From contig NZ_CP136946.1 of NCBI RefSeq assembly GCF_050916355.1, positions 806,001 through 870,000 of the forward strand: a stretch of 64,000 nt of DNA, read 5' to 3'. The DNA is from Jeongeupia wiesaeckerbachi. GTDB lineage: Bacteria > Pseudomonadota > Gammaproteobacteria > Burkholderiales > Chitinibacteraceae. Shown piece by piece: positions 52,360 to 61,475 of the stretch (positions are counted from its first letter, which is position 1; each line of letters starts with the position of its first letter). The notes beneath the pieces were generated by a model. That model made no database searches. It was given only the letters and a program-made list of their open reading frames with translations, and was not told the DNA's origin. A program made the translations under genes and the position numbers.

Positions 52360-53646
52360 TCACCCCTCGTGCATCAACGCCTTGCGCATCCGCCGCAGCC
52401 CCAGTGCGACCAGCAGCGCGACGACCGGGATGGCGATGCCGGTCGCCAGTTCCGGATCGATGTGCACGCCGACGGTTTTCAACCCCTTGGCGGCATAGCC
52501 GACCAGGCCGACGGTGTAGTAGGTGATCGCCGCAACCGACAGGCCCTCCACCGTTTCCTGCAGCCGCAGTTGCAGCTGGGCGCGCTTGTCCATCGACTCG
52601 AGCAGCGCCTGATTCTGTTTTTCGTGGGTGATGTCGACCCGCGTGCGCAGCAGAGACGACGCGCGCGCGACCCGCGCGGCAAGAACGCGCTGGCGGCGGG
52701 CGACCGACTCGCAAGTGTCCATCGCCGGGCCGAGCCGGCGATCCACGAATTCGTGGAAGGGCTGGACGCCGTGGATGCGCAGCTCGCGCAGCTCGCCAAC
52801 CCGGCGCCGCACCAGCTCGTAATAGGCGTGCGCGGCCGAAAAGCGGTAGTCGGTCAGCGACAGCGCGCTCTCGATCCGTGCGGCCAGTTTGGTCAGCCGG
52901 TCGAGCAAGGCCGGTTCATCGTCCTGTCGCGCGCTCGACATCGCCGTGGTCAGCTCGGCCAGTTCGCGGTCGGCGTCGCTCAACTCGGGCGAGATGCTCT
53001 TGGCCACCGGCAAGGCCAGAAACGCCAGCATCCGGTAGGTGTCGATTTCGAACAGCCGCTGCAGCATGCGTCCGGCTTGACGCTGACCCATGCTGTGATC
53101 GATGACCAGATAGCGGGCAAAGCCATCGGCATGGATGTGGAAATCGGTGCATGCGGTGCCGCTACCCTCGCCGATCTGCGCGCCGATCAGGTCGTGGCCG
53201 TCGAAGTAGCGCGCACTGATCTCCTCCAGCGGCACCGGCAGATCGACGTCGGCCAGCAGTACTGCGTGCGTGGCCAGCAACACGTTGCCCGGCAACTGGG
53301 CGAGCCAGTCGGGCGGCAGCAGTTCGAGGGCATTGCCGGAGAATGGCTCGCCGGCTGCGCCATAGCGCGAAAATGTAAACGACGAGAATTCGGTGTGCCG
53401 CGCCCACTTGAAGCGCAGCGGGCCAAGGTCAACCGTAAAGTTCACCCGACCGGGCTCGGGCGGGGCGACGTCGAACCACGCGCACAGCTCGCCGATCAGC
53501 CAGCACTCCTGCTCGGCCGACACGTTGCGGTTCAGAAAGGCGATATAACTGAGCTGCCCCGGCGTTGCCGCCGGCTCGAACGGCCGGGCATGTGCTTCGT
53601 CGTTCAATAGCCGGCGCTGCGGGTATTCGTTGAGCTTGATGCGCAT
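52360..53646 (-). CDS. DUF3422 family membrane protein
   Basis: A 428-residue DUF3422-family protein of unknown function. The opening RRLLNDEAHARPFEP and the HIHADGFARYLVIDHSMGQRQAGRMLQRL segment are family-typical. Two TM helices close the C-terminus (AAITYYTVGLVGYAA and GIAIPVVALLVALGL), so the bulk is probably cytoplasmic and membrane-tethered; a coiled-coil-like helical run precedes them. I use ATG 53646 (MRIKLNEYPQRRLL) rather than an earlier in-frame start. Its stop adjoins the TadG stop. Confidence 0.85.
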   Translation of the reverse strand: MRIKLNEYPQRRLLNDEAHARPFEPAATPGQLSYIAFLNRNVSAEQECWLIGELCAWFDVAPPEPGRVNFTVDLGPLRFKWARHTEFSSFTFSRYGAAGEPFSGNALELLPPDWLAQLPGNVLLATHAVLLADVDLPVPLEEISARYFDGHDLIGAQIGEGSGTACTDFHIHADGFARYLVIDHSMGQRQAGRMLQRLFEIDTYRMLAFLALPVAKSISPELSDADRELAELTTAMSSARQDDEPALLDRLTKLAARIESALSLTDYRFSAAHAYYELVRRRVGELRELRIHGVQPFHEFVDRRLGPAMDTCESVARRQRVLAARVARASSLLRTRVDITHEKQNQALLESMDKRAQLQLRLQETVEGLSVAAITYYTVGLVGYAAKGLKTVGVHIDPELATGIAIPVVALLVALGLRRMRKALMHEG

Positions 53647-54128
53647 GACCACCGCCTGCCCATTGTGATGCTGAGATACGCGATCATAACGCCGACGGCA
53701 TGCCGCTGGTGCGACGCAGCAAACGGTGATTCCCCTATTGCAGTGCACGCGATGCCGCGTTCGCCCGCCGGCGACGCAGCGCAGTTGACGACATGCGATT
53801 GCCGGCCGACGACTTTGCAGATCACCGCCAGCAGCCGGTCAGGCCAGGCACATACAGACGACAGACAGCACGAAGGCAAATACGTCCTTGCCGACCGCTG
53901 GTCTTGCCGTGACCGGTCGCCTCCAAACCCGGCTGCGGCGAGCTCGGCGCGCTGCATAGACTGGATCAAGCACGTACGCTCCCGCCTCAATCCGACCGGT
54001 CCGCATGTGTTTGCGATGCCGCGCAGGGCCGACACCGCCCGTCAGTAACAAGATTGCTGCCTCACCCGCCCCTGCCGTCGCCCAGCGACCTGCAGGCAGC
54101 CGCGGCACCAAGCCGCTTGGGGGTCGAG
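53647..54128. other. Non-coding interval of 482 bases between DUF3422 and the Sel1 gene
   Basis: Several open frames cross it on both strands but none has family-like composition, a ribosome site or neighbours in support. It presumably holds the promoters of both divergent genes. I see no hairpin, tRNA or repeat. Confidence 0.5.
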
Positions 54129-54746
54129 ATGCGTCTATTACTCATGCTGTCATTCTGCTCGTCCATCGCGGTCGGCTCCGGCCTGGAGTCCTACCGTCGC
54201 GGTGATTACCCGGAAGCGGCGCGCCAGTTTCAAGCTGCCGCGCGTGCCGGCGATGCCAATGCCCAATACAACGTCGCCATGCTGCTGCTCAACGGCGAAG
54301 GCGTGACCCGCGACGATGCGGTCGCCGTGCAGTGGCTGCGCTTCGCCGCGGAATCGGGCTCGGCGCCGGCGCAGTTCGCGCTCGGGCGGCTGTGCGAAAT
54401 CGGCCGCGGCGTGTCACGCTCGCTGACCGAGGCGACACACTGGTTCGAGCTCGCTGCACGTCAGGGTCATACCGAGGCACAGGTCAATCTGGCGACCCAG
54501 TATTTCCTCGGCCGCGGCGCGCCGCACGACATGCGTCGCGCCGCGCGCTGGTACGAACAGGCGGCCGAGGGTGGCGACATCGGTGCGCAATACATCGTCG
54601 CGACGCTATATGAACGCGGCGACGGCGTGCCCCGCGATCTGGCGCAAGCCTGGCACTGGTATCGCGCCGCAGCGCTGCAGGGCGATCCGGCCGCGGCCAT
54701 CCGCGCCCGCGACCTTGGCCAGCGCATCGTCGACCGGGCGCAGTAG
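54129..54746 (+). CDS. Sel1-repeat exported protein
   Basis: A 205-residue Sel1-like repeat protein with an N-terminal signal peptide (MRLLLMLSFCSSIAVGSG). At least four Sel1 units are visible, in the form AQYNVAMLLLNGEGVTRDD, AQFALGRLCEIGRGVSRS, AQVNLATQYFLGRGAPHD and AQYIVATLYERGDGVPRD. Such TPR-like solenoid proteins mediate protein binding; no target is known here. ATG 54129 is preceded by a GGGGGTC run; an upstream start at 54054 would add 25 uncharacteristic residues. It ends three bases before the convergent AraC gene. Confidence 0.88.
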   Translation: MRLLLMLSFCSSIAVGSGLESYRRGDYPEAARQFQAAARAGDANAQYNVAMLLLNGEGVTRDDAVAVQWLRFAAESGSAPAQFALGRLCEIGRGVSRSLTEATHWFELAARQGHTEAQVNLATQYFLGRGAPHDMRRAARWYEQAAEGGDIGAQYIVATLYERGDGVPRDLAQAWHWYRAAALQGDPAAAIRARDLGQRIVDRAQ

Positions 54747-54749
54747 CCG

Positions 54750-55646
54750 TCAGTTCATCCAGCACTCGCGCTGCCGGTAAGCCCCCGGCGACAGGCCGGT
54801 GACGGTACGGAAGGTCCGGCTGAAGTGGCTGGGATTGTCGTAGCCGACCTTGGCCATCACATCGCCGACCGGAATCAGCGTGTCGCGCAGTAGCTGCGAC
54901 GCCGCGCGCATCCGCAGCGCGACCACGTAGGCGCGCACGCTGTGGCCGGTGTGGGCGCGAAAGCCTTCGTTCAGCGTCGTGCGGTTGCAGCCCGTCACCC
55001 GCGCCAGCGTATCGACGGTGAATGATTCGGCGTAGTGGTCGTGCACCCATTGCAGCGCGCGGGCGATGCGCGCGTCACCGGGCAGCAACGGCGCCGGATC
55101 GCTCGCCTCCCATGCCGCACGCAGACCAAACAGCAGCGCAATCCATGCGGCGCGGGTCCGGCACGGCCAGCGCACGTCGTCCTGATGGCCCAGCAAGGCC
55201 CGCATCTGCGCCAGTGTCGCCACCGTCTGCGCCGCCAGCGCCGGCGACAGCTCAACGCAGCGACGCAGCGGTGATGCGCTGATGAAAGGATCGAGCACAT
55301 CGGCGTCCTGCATGGCCGTGCCGACATAACTGCCGGCGCGCAATGCCACCGGCTCGAACGCATCGTTGACAACGCCCGGATGGAACACGACGCTTTCGCA
55401 GCGCAAGCCGCGGGCCGCATCGAAGACCGGCCTCAGAGTTTCGTCGAACAGCAGCACCGTCGGTGCGGCAACGAGCTGGCTGGCGCCACCGATCTCGACG
55501 CGCGCCGATCCGGCCGAGACAAAGCAGAACGCAAAACGGTCGACATCGCCGGGCGGCGGCGGCGGGCCGTCGTGCACCGCCATCGCCATCAGACGCGGGC
55601 CGAGATAGTGCCGGATGCCGGCGGTCCAGAGCAGGGAAGTATCCAT
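54750..55646 (-). CDS. AraC-family transcriptional regulator
   Basis: A 298-residue AraC/XylS-type activator. The C-terminal HTH pair is seen as VDTLARVTGCNRTTLNEGFRAHTG and MAKVGYDNPSHFSRTFRTVTGLSPGAYR (about 225-290). The N-terminal sensing domain has a cupin-like part around GSARVEIGG and the ligand is unknown. ATG 55646 gives MDTSLLWTAGIRHYLG; the frame continues upstream without family-like residues. The gene ends near the Sel1 gene and has a 339-base space before the aminotransferase. Confidence 0.9.
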   Translation of the reverse strand: MDTSLLWTAGIRHYLGPRLMAMAVHDGPPPPPGDVDRFAFCFVSAGSARVEIGGASQLVAAPTVLLFDETLRPVFDAARGLRCESVVFHPGVVNDAFEPVALRAGSYVGTAMQDADVLDPFISASPLRRCVELSPALAAQTVATLAQMRALLGHQDDVRWPCRTRAAWIALLFGLRAAWEASDPAPLLPGDARIARALQWVHDHYAESFTVDTLARVTGCNRTTLNEGFRAHTGHSVRAYVVALRMRAASQLLRDTLIPVGDVMAKVGYDNPSHFSRTFRTVTGLSPGAYRQRECWMN

Positions 55647-55784
55647 GTCGCAAGCATAATCCGCCGCCCCGACAATCGCGACCGCGTCCGTCGCCGCATT
55701 ACCTGCAGCGCAACATGGGCAAAACCGCAGCGGCGAAGCCGCCTCACCCCAAACGGCTGCCATGATCCAATCGCGCCCACAAAG

Positions 55785-55821
55785 AAAAACCGCCGCCGGG
55801 ACAAGCCTGACGGCGGTTTTT
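55785..55821. terminator. Terminator downstream of the aspartate aminotransferase region
   Basis: aaaaaccgccg (55785-55795) pairs with cggcggttttt (55811-55821), loop of 15 bases; A/T arms serve both strands. It ends the transcript from the aminotransferase on the minus strand, after the GTAC element. Confidence 0.7.
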
Positions 55822-55837
55822 AAATTGGAGCAATCGG

Positions 55838-55985
55838 TTAAACCTGTTCCGGCAGGCCCGCGAGCCAAAGCAGGTCACTGACGCCCGAAGCACAGAAACC
55901 GGAATGTACGTACGAGTACATGAGGATTTCGAGCATCGGACGGCAGTGAGATGCGCAGGCGCAGCGAGCCTGACGGAGCAGGTTT
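55838..55985 (-). repeat. GTAC-palindrome element downstream of the aminotransferase
   Basis: The interval between the aminotransferase stop and its terminator contains the near-palindrome ATGTACGTACGAGTACAT (55906-55923) and GC-rich flanks on both sides. On the minus strand one frame reads MLEILMYSYVHSGF, a peptide string I associate with dispersed intergenic elements in proteobacterial genomes; that recollection is not verified. The surrounding 55647-55784 shows nothing else. It is a candidate dispersed repeat or RNA. Confidence 0.4.
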
Positions 55986-57194
55986 TTAGCGGCCGATGGC
56001 GAGACGCAACGCCAGGGCAATCCCTTCGGCCGCCTGGGCGATTTCCTTCAGCGACGGGAAGCTCGGCGCGATGCGGATGTGCGCGTCCTTCGGGTCCTTG
56101 CCGTACGGGAACGCCGCGCCGGCCGGCGTCAGCGTGATGCCGGCCGCCTTGGCCAGTTCGATGGTCTGCTTGGCAAAGCCGTTCGGCGTCACCAGATCGA
56201 TGAAGTAGCCGCCCTTCGGGTAAGTCCAGCTCACGCCTTCGACGCCGCCGAGCACGGCTTCGAACTGCGCCAGCACCGCGTCGAACTTCGGCGCGAGGAT
56301 GTCGCGATGCTTGACCATCAGCGCCTCGACACCGGCGCGATCCTTGAGGAAGCGCACGTGACGGAGCTGGTTGACCTTGTCCGGACCGATGCTGCGGATG
56401 CCCGACTTCTTGGTCCACCACGCGACGTTCTCGGTCGAACTGGCCAGCGCGGCCAGACCGGCACCGGCGAAGGTGACCTTGGACGTCGATGCGAACACCC
56501 AAGCGCGGTTGGCATTGCCGGCGGCGGCGCAGGCATCGATGACACCGGCGCTGACGATGTTTTCTTCGGTCAGGTGGTGGAAGCGGTAAGCGTCGTCCCA
56601 CATCAGGATGAAGTCCGGTGCGGCGGTCTTCATCGCGGCCAGGCGGCGGATGGTTTCATCCGAATACACCACGCCACCCGGGTTGCTGTACTTCGGCACG
56701 TTCCACATGCCCTTGATGCTGGCGTCCGACGCGACCAGGCGCTCGACTTCGTCCATGTCCGGGCCGTTGTCGGTCATTGGCACGTTGATCATGCGGATGC
56801 CGAGCGCTTCGCAGATGCCGAAGTGGCGGTCGTAACCCGGTACCGGGCAGATGAAGGCCGGGTTCTGGCCCGCCCACGGTGCATGACCCGGCTGGCCGTA
56901 GACCATGCTGTAGATCAGCACGTCGTGCATCAGCGACAGGCTGGCGCTGCCTTCGACGACGACTTGCGGCGCCGGCACGTCGAGCAGGCTGGCAAACAGC
57001 GCGCGCGCTTCGGCCACGGTGCCGCCGTAGTTGCGGGTATCGGTGCCGTCGGCCGTCTTGTAGCCGTCGAGCGCGTCGAGCAGCGGCAGCGACAGATCGA
57101 GCTGCTCCGGTGCCGGCTTGCCGCGCGACATGTCGAGTTTGAGACCAAGTTCCTTGAACGCCTGATACTTCGACTGCACTTCCGCCAAATTCAT
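55986..57194 (-). CDS. Aspatate aminotransferase, Ic-type PLP enzyme
   Basis: A fold-type I PLP-dependent aminotransferase of the less-common subgroup sometimes called AspT Ic. The 402 residues open with VQSKYQAFKELGLKLDMSRGKP, carry SLMHDVLIYSM and CPVPGYDRHFGICEALGI, and the PLP lysine lies in ASTSKVTFAGAG near residue 243. Amino acid donor is most likely aspartate by family, with 2-oxoglutarate as acceptor. ATG 57194 (MNLAEVQSKYQ) matches the family; an upstream in-frame start gives four more residues. It is followed by the GTAC element and a terminator. Confidence 0.9.
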   Translation of the reverse strand: MNLAEVQSKYQAFKELGLKLDMSRGKPAPEQLDLSLPLLDALDGYKTADGTDTRNYGGTVAEARALFASLLDVPAPQVVVEGSASLSLMHDVLIYSMVYGQPGHAPWAGQNPAFICPVPGYDRHFGICEALGIRMINVPMTDNGPDMDEVERLVASDASIKGMWNVPKYSNPGGVVYSDETIRRLAAMKTAAPDFILMWDDAYRFHHLTEENIVSAGVIDACAAAGNANRAWVFASTSKVTFAGAGLAALASSTENVAWWTKKSGIRSIGPDKVNQLRHVRFLKDRAGVEALMVKHRDILAPKFDAVLAQFEAVLGGVEGVSWTYPKGGYFIDLVTPNGFAKQTIELAKAAGITLTPAGAAFPYGKDPKDAHIRIAPSFPSLKEIAQAAEGIALALRLAIGR

Positions 57195-57368
57195 TGCATG
57201 CCCCACGGGTAAATAGACTGGACGACGCGCGTCCGCGAAAAAAGGCGATTTTATGCCGATTTGCGGCGATCCGCACCCGCCGACTGGCCGCCCACGGCGT
57301 TCTTGCTCGCCGATTCATTGATGCTGATCTAAACTGCGCCCTTTTCCCCCCTCCGGTACAAGGCCACC

Positions 57369-57908
57369 ATGGCGCTCAAGGCGACGATCTACAAAGCCGA
57401 ACTCAATATCGCCGACATGGATCGCGGCTATTACGAGACGCACGCGCTCACCGTCGCGCAACACCCTTCGGAGACGCCGGAGCGGCTGATGCTGCGTCTG
57501 GTCGCGTTTGCCCGCCATGCCAGCGAGACCATGGCCTTCGGCAAGGGCATCAGCGACGACGAAGAGCCGGCGCTGTGGCAGAAGAACCTCGTCGACGAGA
57601 TCGAGGTGATGATCGAGCTGGGCCAGCCCGACGAGAAGCGCATCCGCCGCGCTGCGCAGCGTGCCACCGAGGCTTGGGTCTACGCCTACGGCGGTACCCG
57701 CTTTGCCGACACCTGGTGGGCGCCGATGGCCGGCGGTTTCACGCGCTTCGACAATCTGCATGTGCTGGCGATCGACAACGACACGCTGGCCGCCCTCGGC
57801 GCGATGCTCGAACGCTCGATGCGCCTGCAGGTGACGATCCAGGACGGCCAGCTCTGGCTCAATGACGAAAAGACCACGCTGCTGGTCGAATTCACCACGC
57901 TGAAGTAA
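57369..57908 (+). CDS. yaeQ: YaeQ family protein
   Basis: A 179-residue YaeQ-family protein with a PD-(D/E)XK-nuclease-like fold, of uncertain function; E. coli YaeQ was once linked to transcription antitermination. Recognisable blocks are MALKATIYKAELNIADMDRGYY, HPSETPERLMLRLVAFARHA, GLSxxDEPALW-like ISDDEEPALW and DEKRIRRAAQRATEAWVYAYG. It is divergent from the aminotransferase, and its stop lies before a hairpin-rich gap. Confidence 0.9.
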   Translation: MALKATIYKAELNIADMDRGYYETHALTVAQHPSETPERLMLRLVAFARHASETMAFGKGISDDEEPALWQKNLVDEIEVMIELGQPDEKRIRRAAQRATEAWVYAYGGTRFADTWWAPMAGGFTRFDNLHVLAIDNDTLAALGAMLERSMRLQVTIQDGQLWLNDEKTTLLVEFTTLK

Positions 57909-57910
57909 TC

Positions 57911-57998
57911 CGCCGGCTCAGCGCCGGCGCTCGCGCCTGTCCCAGGCAGCGGGTTGCCGCCCGAAGCGAGGCGCCCCGGCGGAAGCCCCCTTGCGGGC
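57911..57998. terminator. Hairpin-rich gap between convergent yaeQ and deacetylase genes
   Basis: The short gap holds CGCCGG/CCGGCG (57911-57930), GCCTG-TCC-CAGGC (57937-57949) and an AGCCC/GGGCT stem further on. None has a strong T-run, but the array of stems between two stops suggests a bidirectional transcription stop. Confidence 0.35.
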
Positions 57999-58024
57999 TC
58001 CGGCGCGTCGGCCGGGACGGGCGC

Positions 58025-58828
58025 TCAGGGCAAGGCGGCCAGATAGGCCGGCGTGCCAATCATCCGGTCGACGGTGACGAATTCGTAACCCTGCTTTTTC
58101 AGCGCCGGAATCAGCATGTCGACCGCCTCGACCGTGCCGGCACGGAAACCGCCGCCGTCGTGCATCAGCACGATGGCTTCCGGGTGCACGTGGTTGAGCA
58201 CCGTGTTGTACAGCGCGTTCGCCGCCCCCAGCCGCTGTGCGACATACCAGTCCTGCGTGTCGATCGACCACAGGATCAGCTTGAGCTGCTTGCCGGCCAG
58301 CAGCGTCACCTGACTGTCGTTGACGAAACCGTAGGGCGGTCGGATCAGCGCCGGAACGACGCCAAGCTTTTCCTTGATCAGACGCTGCGTGCGGCCGAAC
58401 TGCACGTCCCAGAGCTGGCTCGGACTCAGGTCGGTCAGATACGGGTGGTCGTAGCTGTGGTTGCCGATCGTATGCCCGGCCTTCAGCGCCGCGCGCGCAG
58501 GCTCGGGCGATTCGGCGAGCTGGGCGCCGAGAAAGAAGAACGTCGCCTTGACCTGATGTTTATCGAGCACCTTGAGCAGCGCCGTGGTGTAGACGCTCGG
58601 GCCATCGTCGAAGGTCAGCGCAATGCGCTTGGTGTTGTGCAGCCCTTCCAGGTAATACGTGCCGCGATAACGGGCCGCCTGATCCTCGAGCCGCTTCAGC
58701 GGCACCTGATTCCAGCCGTCGATAAAGCCGGTACGCACCTTCTGCACCGGCTTTTCATCGGCCGGAATCGGCGCAGCGCCGGTCACCGCGGAGAGTGTCA
58801 AGCCAAGCACATACAGCAGGATATTCAT
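58025..58828 (-). CDS. Secreted polysaccharide deacetylase (NodB domain)
   Basis: A CE4-family N-deacetylase of peptidoglycan or chitin-like chains. The 267 residues have an N-terminal signal peptide (ILLYVLGLTLSAVTGAAP) and the NodB motifs: TFDDGPS (motif 1, Asp-Asp), GNHSYDHPY (motif 2, H-x3-H), RPPYG (motif 3), and the Trp/Asp region SIDTQDWY and VLMHDGGG. The metal-binding Asp-His-His set is complete. ATG 58828 has a GGGAGG site; a longer frame upstream is not family-like. Substrate is uncertain. Confidence 0.9.
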   Translation of the reverse strand: MNILLYVLGLTLSAVTGAAPIPADEKPVQKVRTGFIDGWNQVPLKRLEDQAARYRGTYYLEGLHNTKRIALTFDDGPSVYTTALLKVLDKHQVKATFFFLGAQLAESPEPARAALKAGHTIGNHSYDHPYLTDLSPSQLWDVQFGRTQRLIKEKLGVVPALIRPPYGFVNDSQVTLLAGKQLKLILWSIDTQDWYVAQRLGAANALYNTVLNHVHPEAIVLMHDGGGFRAGTVEAVDMLIPALKKQGYEFVTVDRMIGTPAYLAALP

Positions 58829-58986
58829 CGTCGCCTCCCATCGGATTTCCCACTGACTGTAGGCCGCGAGCGCCGGCGACGCGATGGGCCGATGGCAGCG
58901 GGACTGTGCGTTTTGGCAATGTCCTCCGGCCGGCGTGACACAGCGTCGCACCGCAGTGAAGCGCGCGCAGAAACATCCGGCCGGCC

Positions 58987-59880
58987 CTAAGGTGCGGGAT
59001 CGATCAGCCGTGCCACCAGTGTTTCGATATAGCGGCGCATCGCCTGTACCCGCCGGCTGGCCTTGAGGTCACGGTGGTACACGACCCACAGGTCGCGCCC
59101 GGCCGGCGCGGGGGCATCGGCAATCGCCTGCAGCAGGGGATCGGCATCGCCGTGGAAACGCGGCAGCAGCACCAGCCCGAGTCCGGCGCGCGCCGCCGCG
59201 TACTGCGCCTGCAGATTGTTCGTCCGCAGCACCGGATCACGGCCGCCGAGCTGGGCGATCAGCCAGCTGCCCATCGAGTAATGGCCCCAGGATTCGTCCC
59301 ATGTAACGTAGGGCATCGTGCGCCAGTCCGGGTGCGCGGCCAGCAGCGCCGCCGTCGCATACAGACCGAAGCGCACCTTGCCGAGCGGGTGGGCGATGTA
59401 GTCGGTGCCGGCGATGGCCGAATCGGGCTCCATCATCCGCAGTGCCAGATCGGCCTCGCGCCGGTTCAGGTCGGCGAGGTGCCGGCTGACGAGCAGCTCG
59501 ACCTGGGCCCGTGGATGCGATGCGGCAAAACCGGCGAGATTGGGGGCAAGCAGATGGTTGCCGAGCGTTTCCGACGTCGCGATCTTGATCAGCCCCGAGA
59601 CCTCGCCGCCGTCGAGCCGGCCACGGTTGCGCTCGACCGCCTGCGTCGCGCGCTCGACCTCGGCGACCTGCCCGAACAATGCGCTGCCTTCGTCGGTCAG
59701 CAGATAGCCGCGTTGCTGGCGCATGAACAGCCGCACGCCCAGCCGGGCCTCGAGCGCATCGACATGTCGCGACACCGTCGACGCGCTGGTGCCCAGCGCC
59801 TGCGCGGCCGGTGTCAGCCCGCCGCCCCGGGCGACGGCGAGAAAGAACTTCAGGTCGTTCCAGTCGAGATTATTTTCCAT
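58987..59880 (-). CDS. LysR-family transcriptional regulator
   Basis: A 297-residue LysR-type regulator. The N-terminal winged HTH is WNDLKFFLAVARGGGLTPAAQALG with STVSRHVDALEARLGVRLFMR, and the C-terminal part is a type 2 periplasmic-binding-like effector domain. ATG 59880 (MENNLDWNDLKFF) is chosen; the TTG at 59901 is the only alternative. It is divergent from the EamA transporter, which is a probable target since LysR genes often regulate divergent neighbours. Confidence 0.92.
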   Translation of the reverse strand: MENNLDWNDLKFFLAVARGGGLTPAAQALGTSASTVSRHVDALEARLGVRLFMRQQRGYLLTDEGSALFGQVAEVERATQAVERNRGRLDGGEVSGLIKIATSETLGNHLLAPNLAGFAASHPRAQVELLVSRHLADLNRREADLALRMMEPDSAIAGTDYIAHPLGKVRFGLYATAALLAAHPDWRTMPYVTWDESWGHYSMGSWLIAQLGGRDPVLRTNNLQAQYAAARAGLGLVLLPRFHGDADPLLQAIADAPAPAGRDLWVVYHRDLKASRRVQAMRRYIETLVARLIDPAP

Positions 59881-60130
59881 ATGTAGAAAACTGTTTTCCA
59901 AAATCTCAAAAAACGTTGCGATTACGGAAAATTATACTCGGCTCATCGTCGCATGACATTTCACCTCGTGCCGCTGATACCCCGAGGCGGGCCGCAAACC
60001 CGCTGCGGTGCTGGCAAGGTACGTGAACGCCCTTCCGGGATGCCTTTCGGTCTCTACAGTTACAAGTAGGGCCAGTAGGCGCAACGTAGCCAGCAGGGTT
60101 TGCCAGCGGCGCTTACACCGGAGTCCGAGC

Positions 60131-61027
60131 ATGAGAACGACCTATCTCAAACTGGCGCTGACCGCTTTCTTCTGGGGCGGGGTATTCCATCTGGCCAAGT
60201 ACAGCGTCGGCCATCTGTCGCCACTGGCGATCGGCGCCTGGCGCTTCCTCTCGGCCGGCCTCCTGCTGGTGCCGCTGGTGTACTGGCGCGAAGGGCTGGA
60301 TTGGGCCGGGCTGCGGCGCAATGCGCTGCCGCTGCTGGCGATGGCCGTGGTCGGCATCTGCGCTTTCAATCTGGCGCTGTTCTACGGCCTGCGCTGGACG
60401 TCGCCGGTCAACGGTGCGCTGATCATGGCGTTGACGCCGGCACTGACGGTGCTGCTGTCGGCGCTGCTGAACCGCGACGCCGTCAGCCGCCGCCAGCTGG
60501 GCGGGCTGGCGCTCGGCCTTGCCGGCGTCGGGGTCGTCGTCAGTCATGGCTCGCTGGCGGCGCTGCTGGCCTTGACGTTCACCCCCGGCGACGCGCTGGT
60601 GTTCTGCGGCGCACTGGCGATGGCGGTCTACTCGTCGATCCCGCGTCGCTATGTCCACGGATTGACGTCGCTGCAAATATCGGCGGCGACGGTCGGCCTT
60701 GGCGGCGTGCTGATGGGGGGCGCTGCCCAGTTCCTCAGCGCCGATTTCTACACGCTGCCGCCAACCGGCGTGATCGCGGCGATCGCGGCGATGAGCGTGT
60801 TCGCCTCGGTGCTCGCTTATATGTGGTGGAACGACGGCATCGCAAAACTCGGCCCGGCCAAGACGGCGATTTATTTCAATCTGGTGCCGATTTTCACCGC
60901 GCTGATCGGCATCGCGCTCGGCCAGCCCCCCAGCGGCGCGCAGCTCGCCGGCACGGTGCTGGTCATCGGCGGGGTGCTGATGTCGACCCGCCCCGCGCCG
61001 AAAACCGTCGCGGCGCACGCACGCTAG
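60131..61027 (+). CDS. EamA-type (DMT) transporter
   Basis: A 10-helix drug/metabolite transporter of the EamA family, exporting small metabolites such as amino acids or their analogues. The 298 residues show two five-helix repeats: GVFHLAKYSVGHLSPLAIGAWR at the start, NLALFYGLRWTSPVNGALIMALTPALTVLLSALL in the first half and AKTAIYFNLVPIFTALIGIALG in the second. ATG 60131 is chosen for MRTTYLKLALTAFFWGG. It is divergent from the LysR gene and overlaps the 3' end of the cupin gene by four bases. Confidence 0.9.
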   Translation: MRTTYLKLALTAFFWGGVFHLAKYSVGHLSPLAIGAWRFLSAGLLLVPLVYWREGLDWAGLRRNALPLLAMAVVGICAFNLALFYGLRWTSPVNGALIMALTPALTVLLSALLNRDAVSRRQLGGLALGLAGVGVVVSHGSLAALLALTFTPGDALVFCGALAMAVYSSIPRRYVHGLTSLQISAATVGLGGVLMGGAAQFLSADFYTLPPTGVIAAIAAMSVFASVLAYMWWNDGIAKLGPAKTAIYFNLVPIFTALIGIALGQPPSGAQLAGTVLVIGGVLMSTRPAPKTVAAHAR

Positions 61028-61332
61028 AAAAACACCGCCAGCCACACCGTCGGCGCCTCGGTGAACGTCACTCGGTGCCGGCGGTGCGGCGCGATCAGCA
61101 GGTAATCGCCGGTATTCAGCACGGTCTCAAACGCTTCATCGTCGAAACGCAGCCGTGCGCTGCCTTGCAGCACCACCACCCATTCCGATTCGGCCTGGTC
61201 GTACCAGAAACCGTCCGGAGAGACCTGACCATGCGAGACGATGCGCTCGATCCGGACGGACTTGCTGCGCGCCAGCGTCTCGAACAGCTCACCGGGCAGC
61301 GCCACCGGCAGGTTTTCAAACAGATTGGCCAT
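61024..61332 (-). CDS. Cupin-domain protein
   Basis: A 102-residue small cupin. Features: ESEWVVVLQGSARLRFDDEA (motif 1-like with E and G) and TGDYLLIAPHRRHRV (motif 2-like with H). Function is unknown; homologues often bind metals. ATG 61332 (MANLFENLPVALPGELFETL) is preferred over an earlier frame start. Convergent with the transporter, overlapping its stop by four bases. Confidence 0.8.
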   Translation of the reverse strand: MANLFENLPVALPGELFETLARSKSVRIERIVSHGQVSPDGFWYDQAESEWVVVLQGSARLRFDDEAFETVLNTGDYLLIAPHRRHRVTFTEAPTVWLAVFF

Positions 61333-61475
61333 GCGCGCGCCCTCGTGGTACCTAACGTTTGAGATAACCGGCATGACCGGACTTGCCGGTGCATGTCCGG
61401 TTGATTGAAGGGCTAGTCATCGCCAGCGGCGCGACTACACAAGACCATTGCTTCTCAATCACGCCCGTACTGCAA

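Noticed and set aside
53665..54048. 127-codon + strand frame in the non-coding gap
   Set aside because: No ribosome site, no family pattern and unusual residue composition; likely random.
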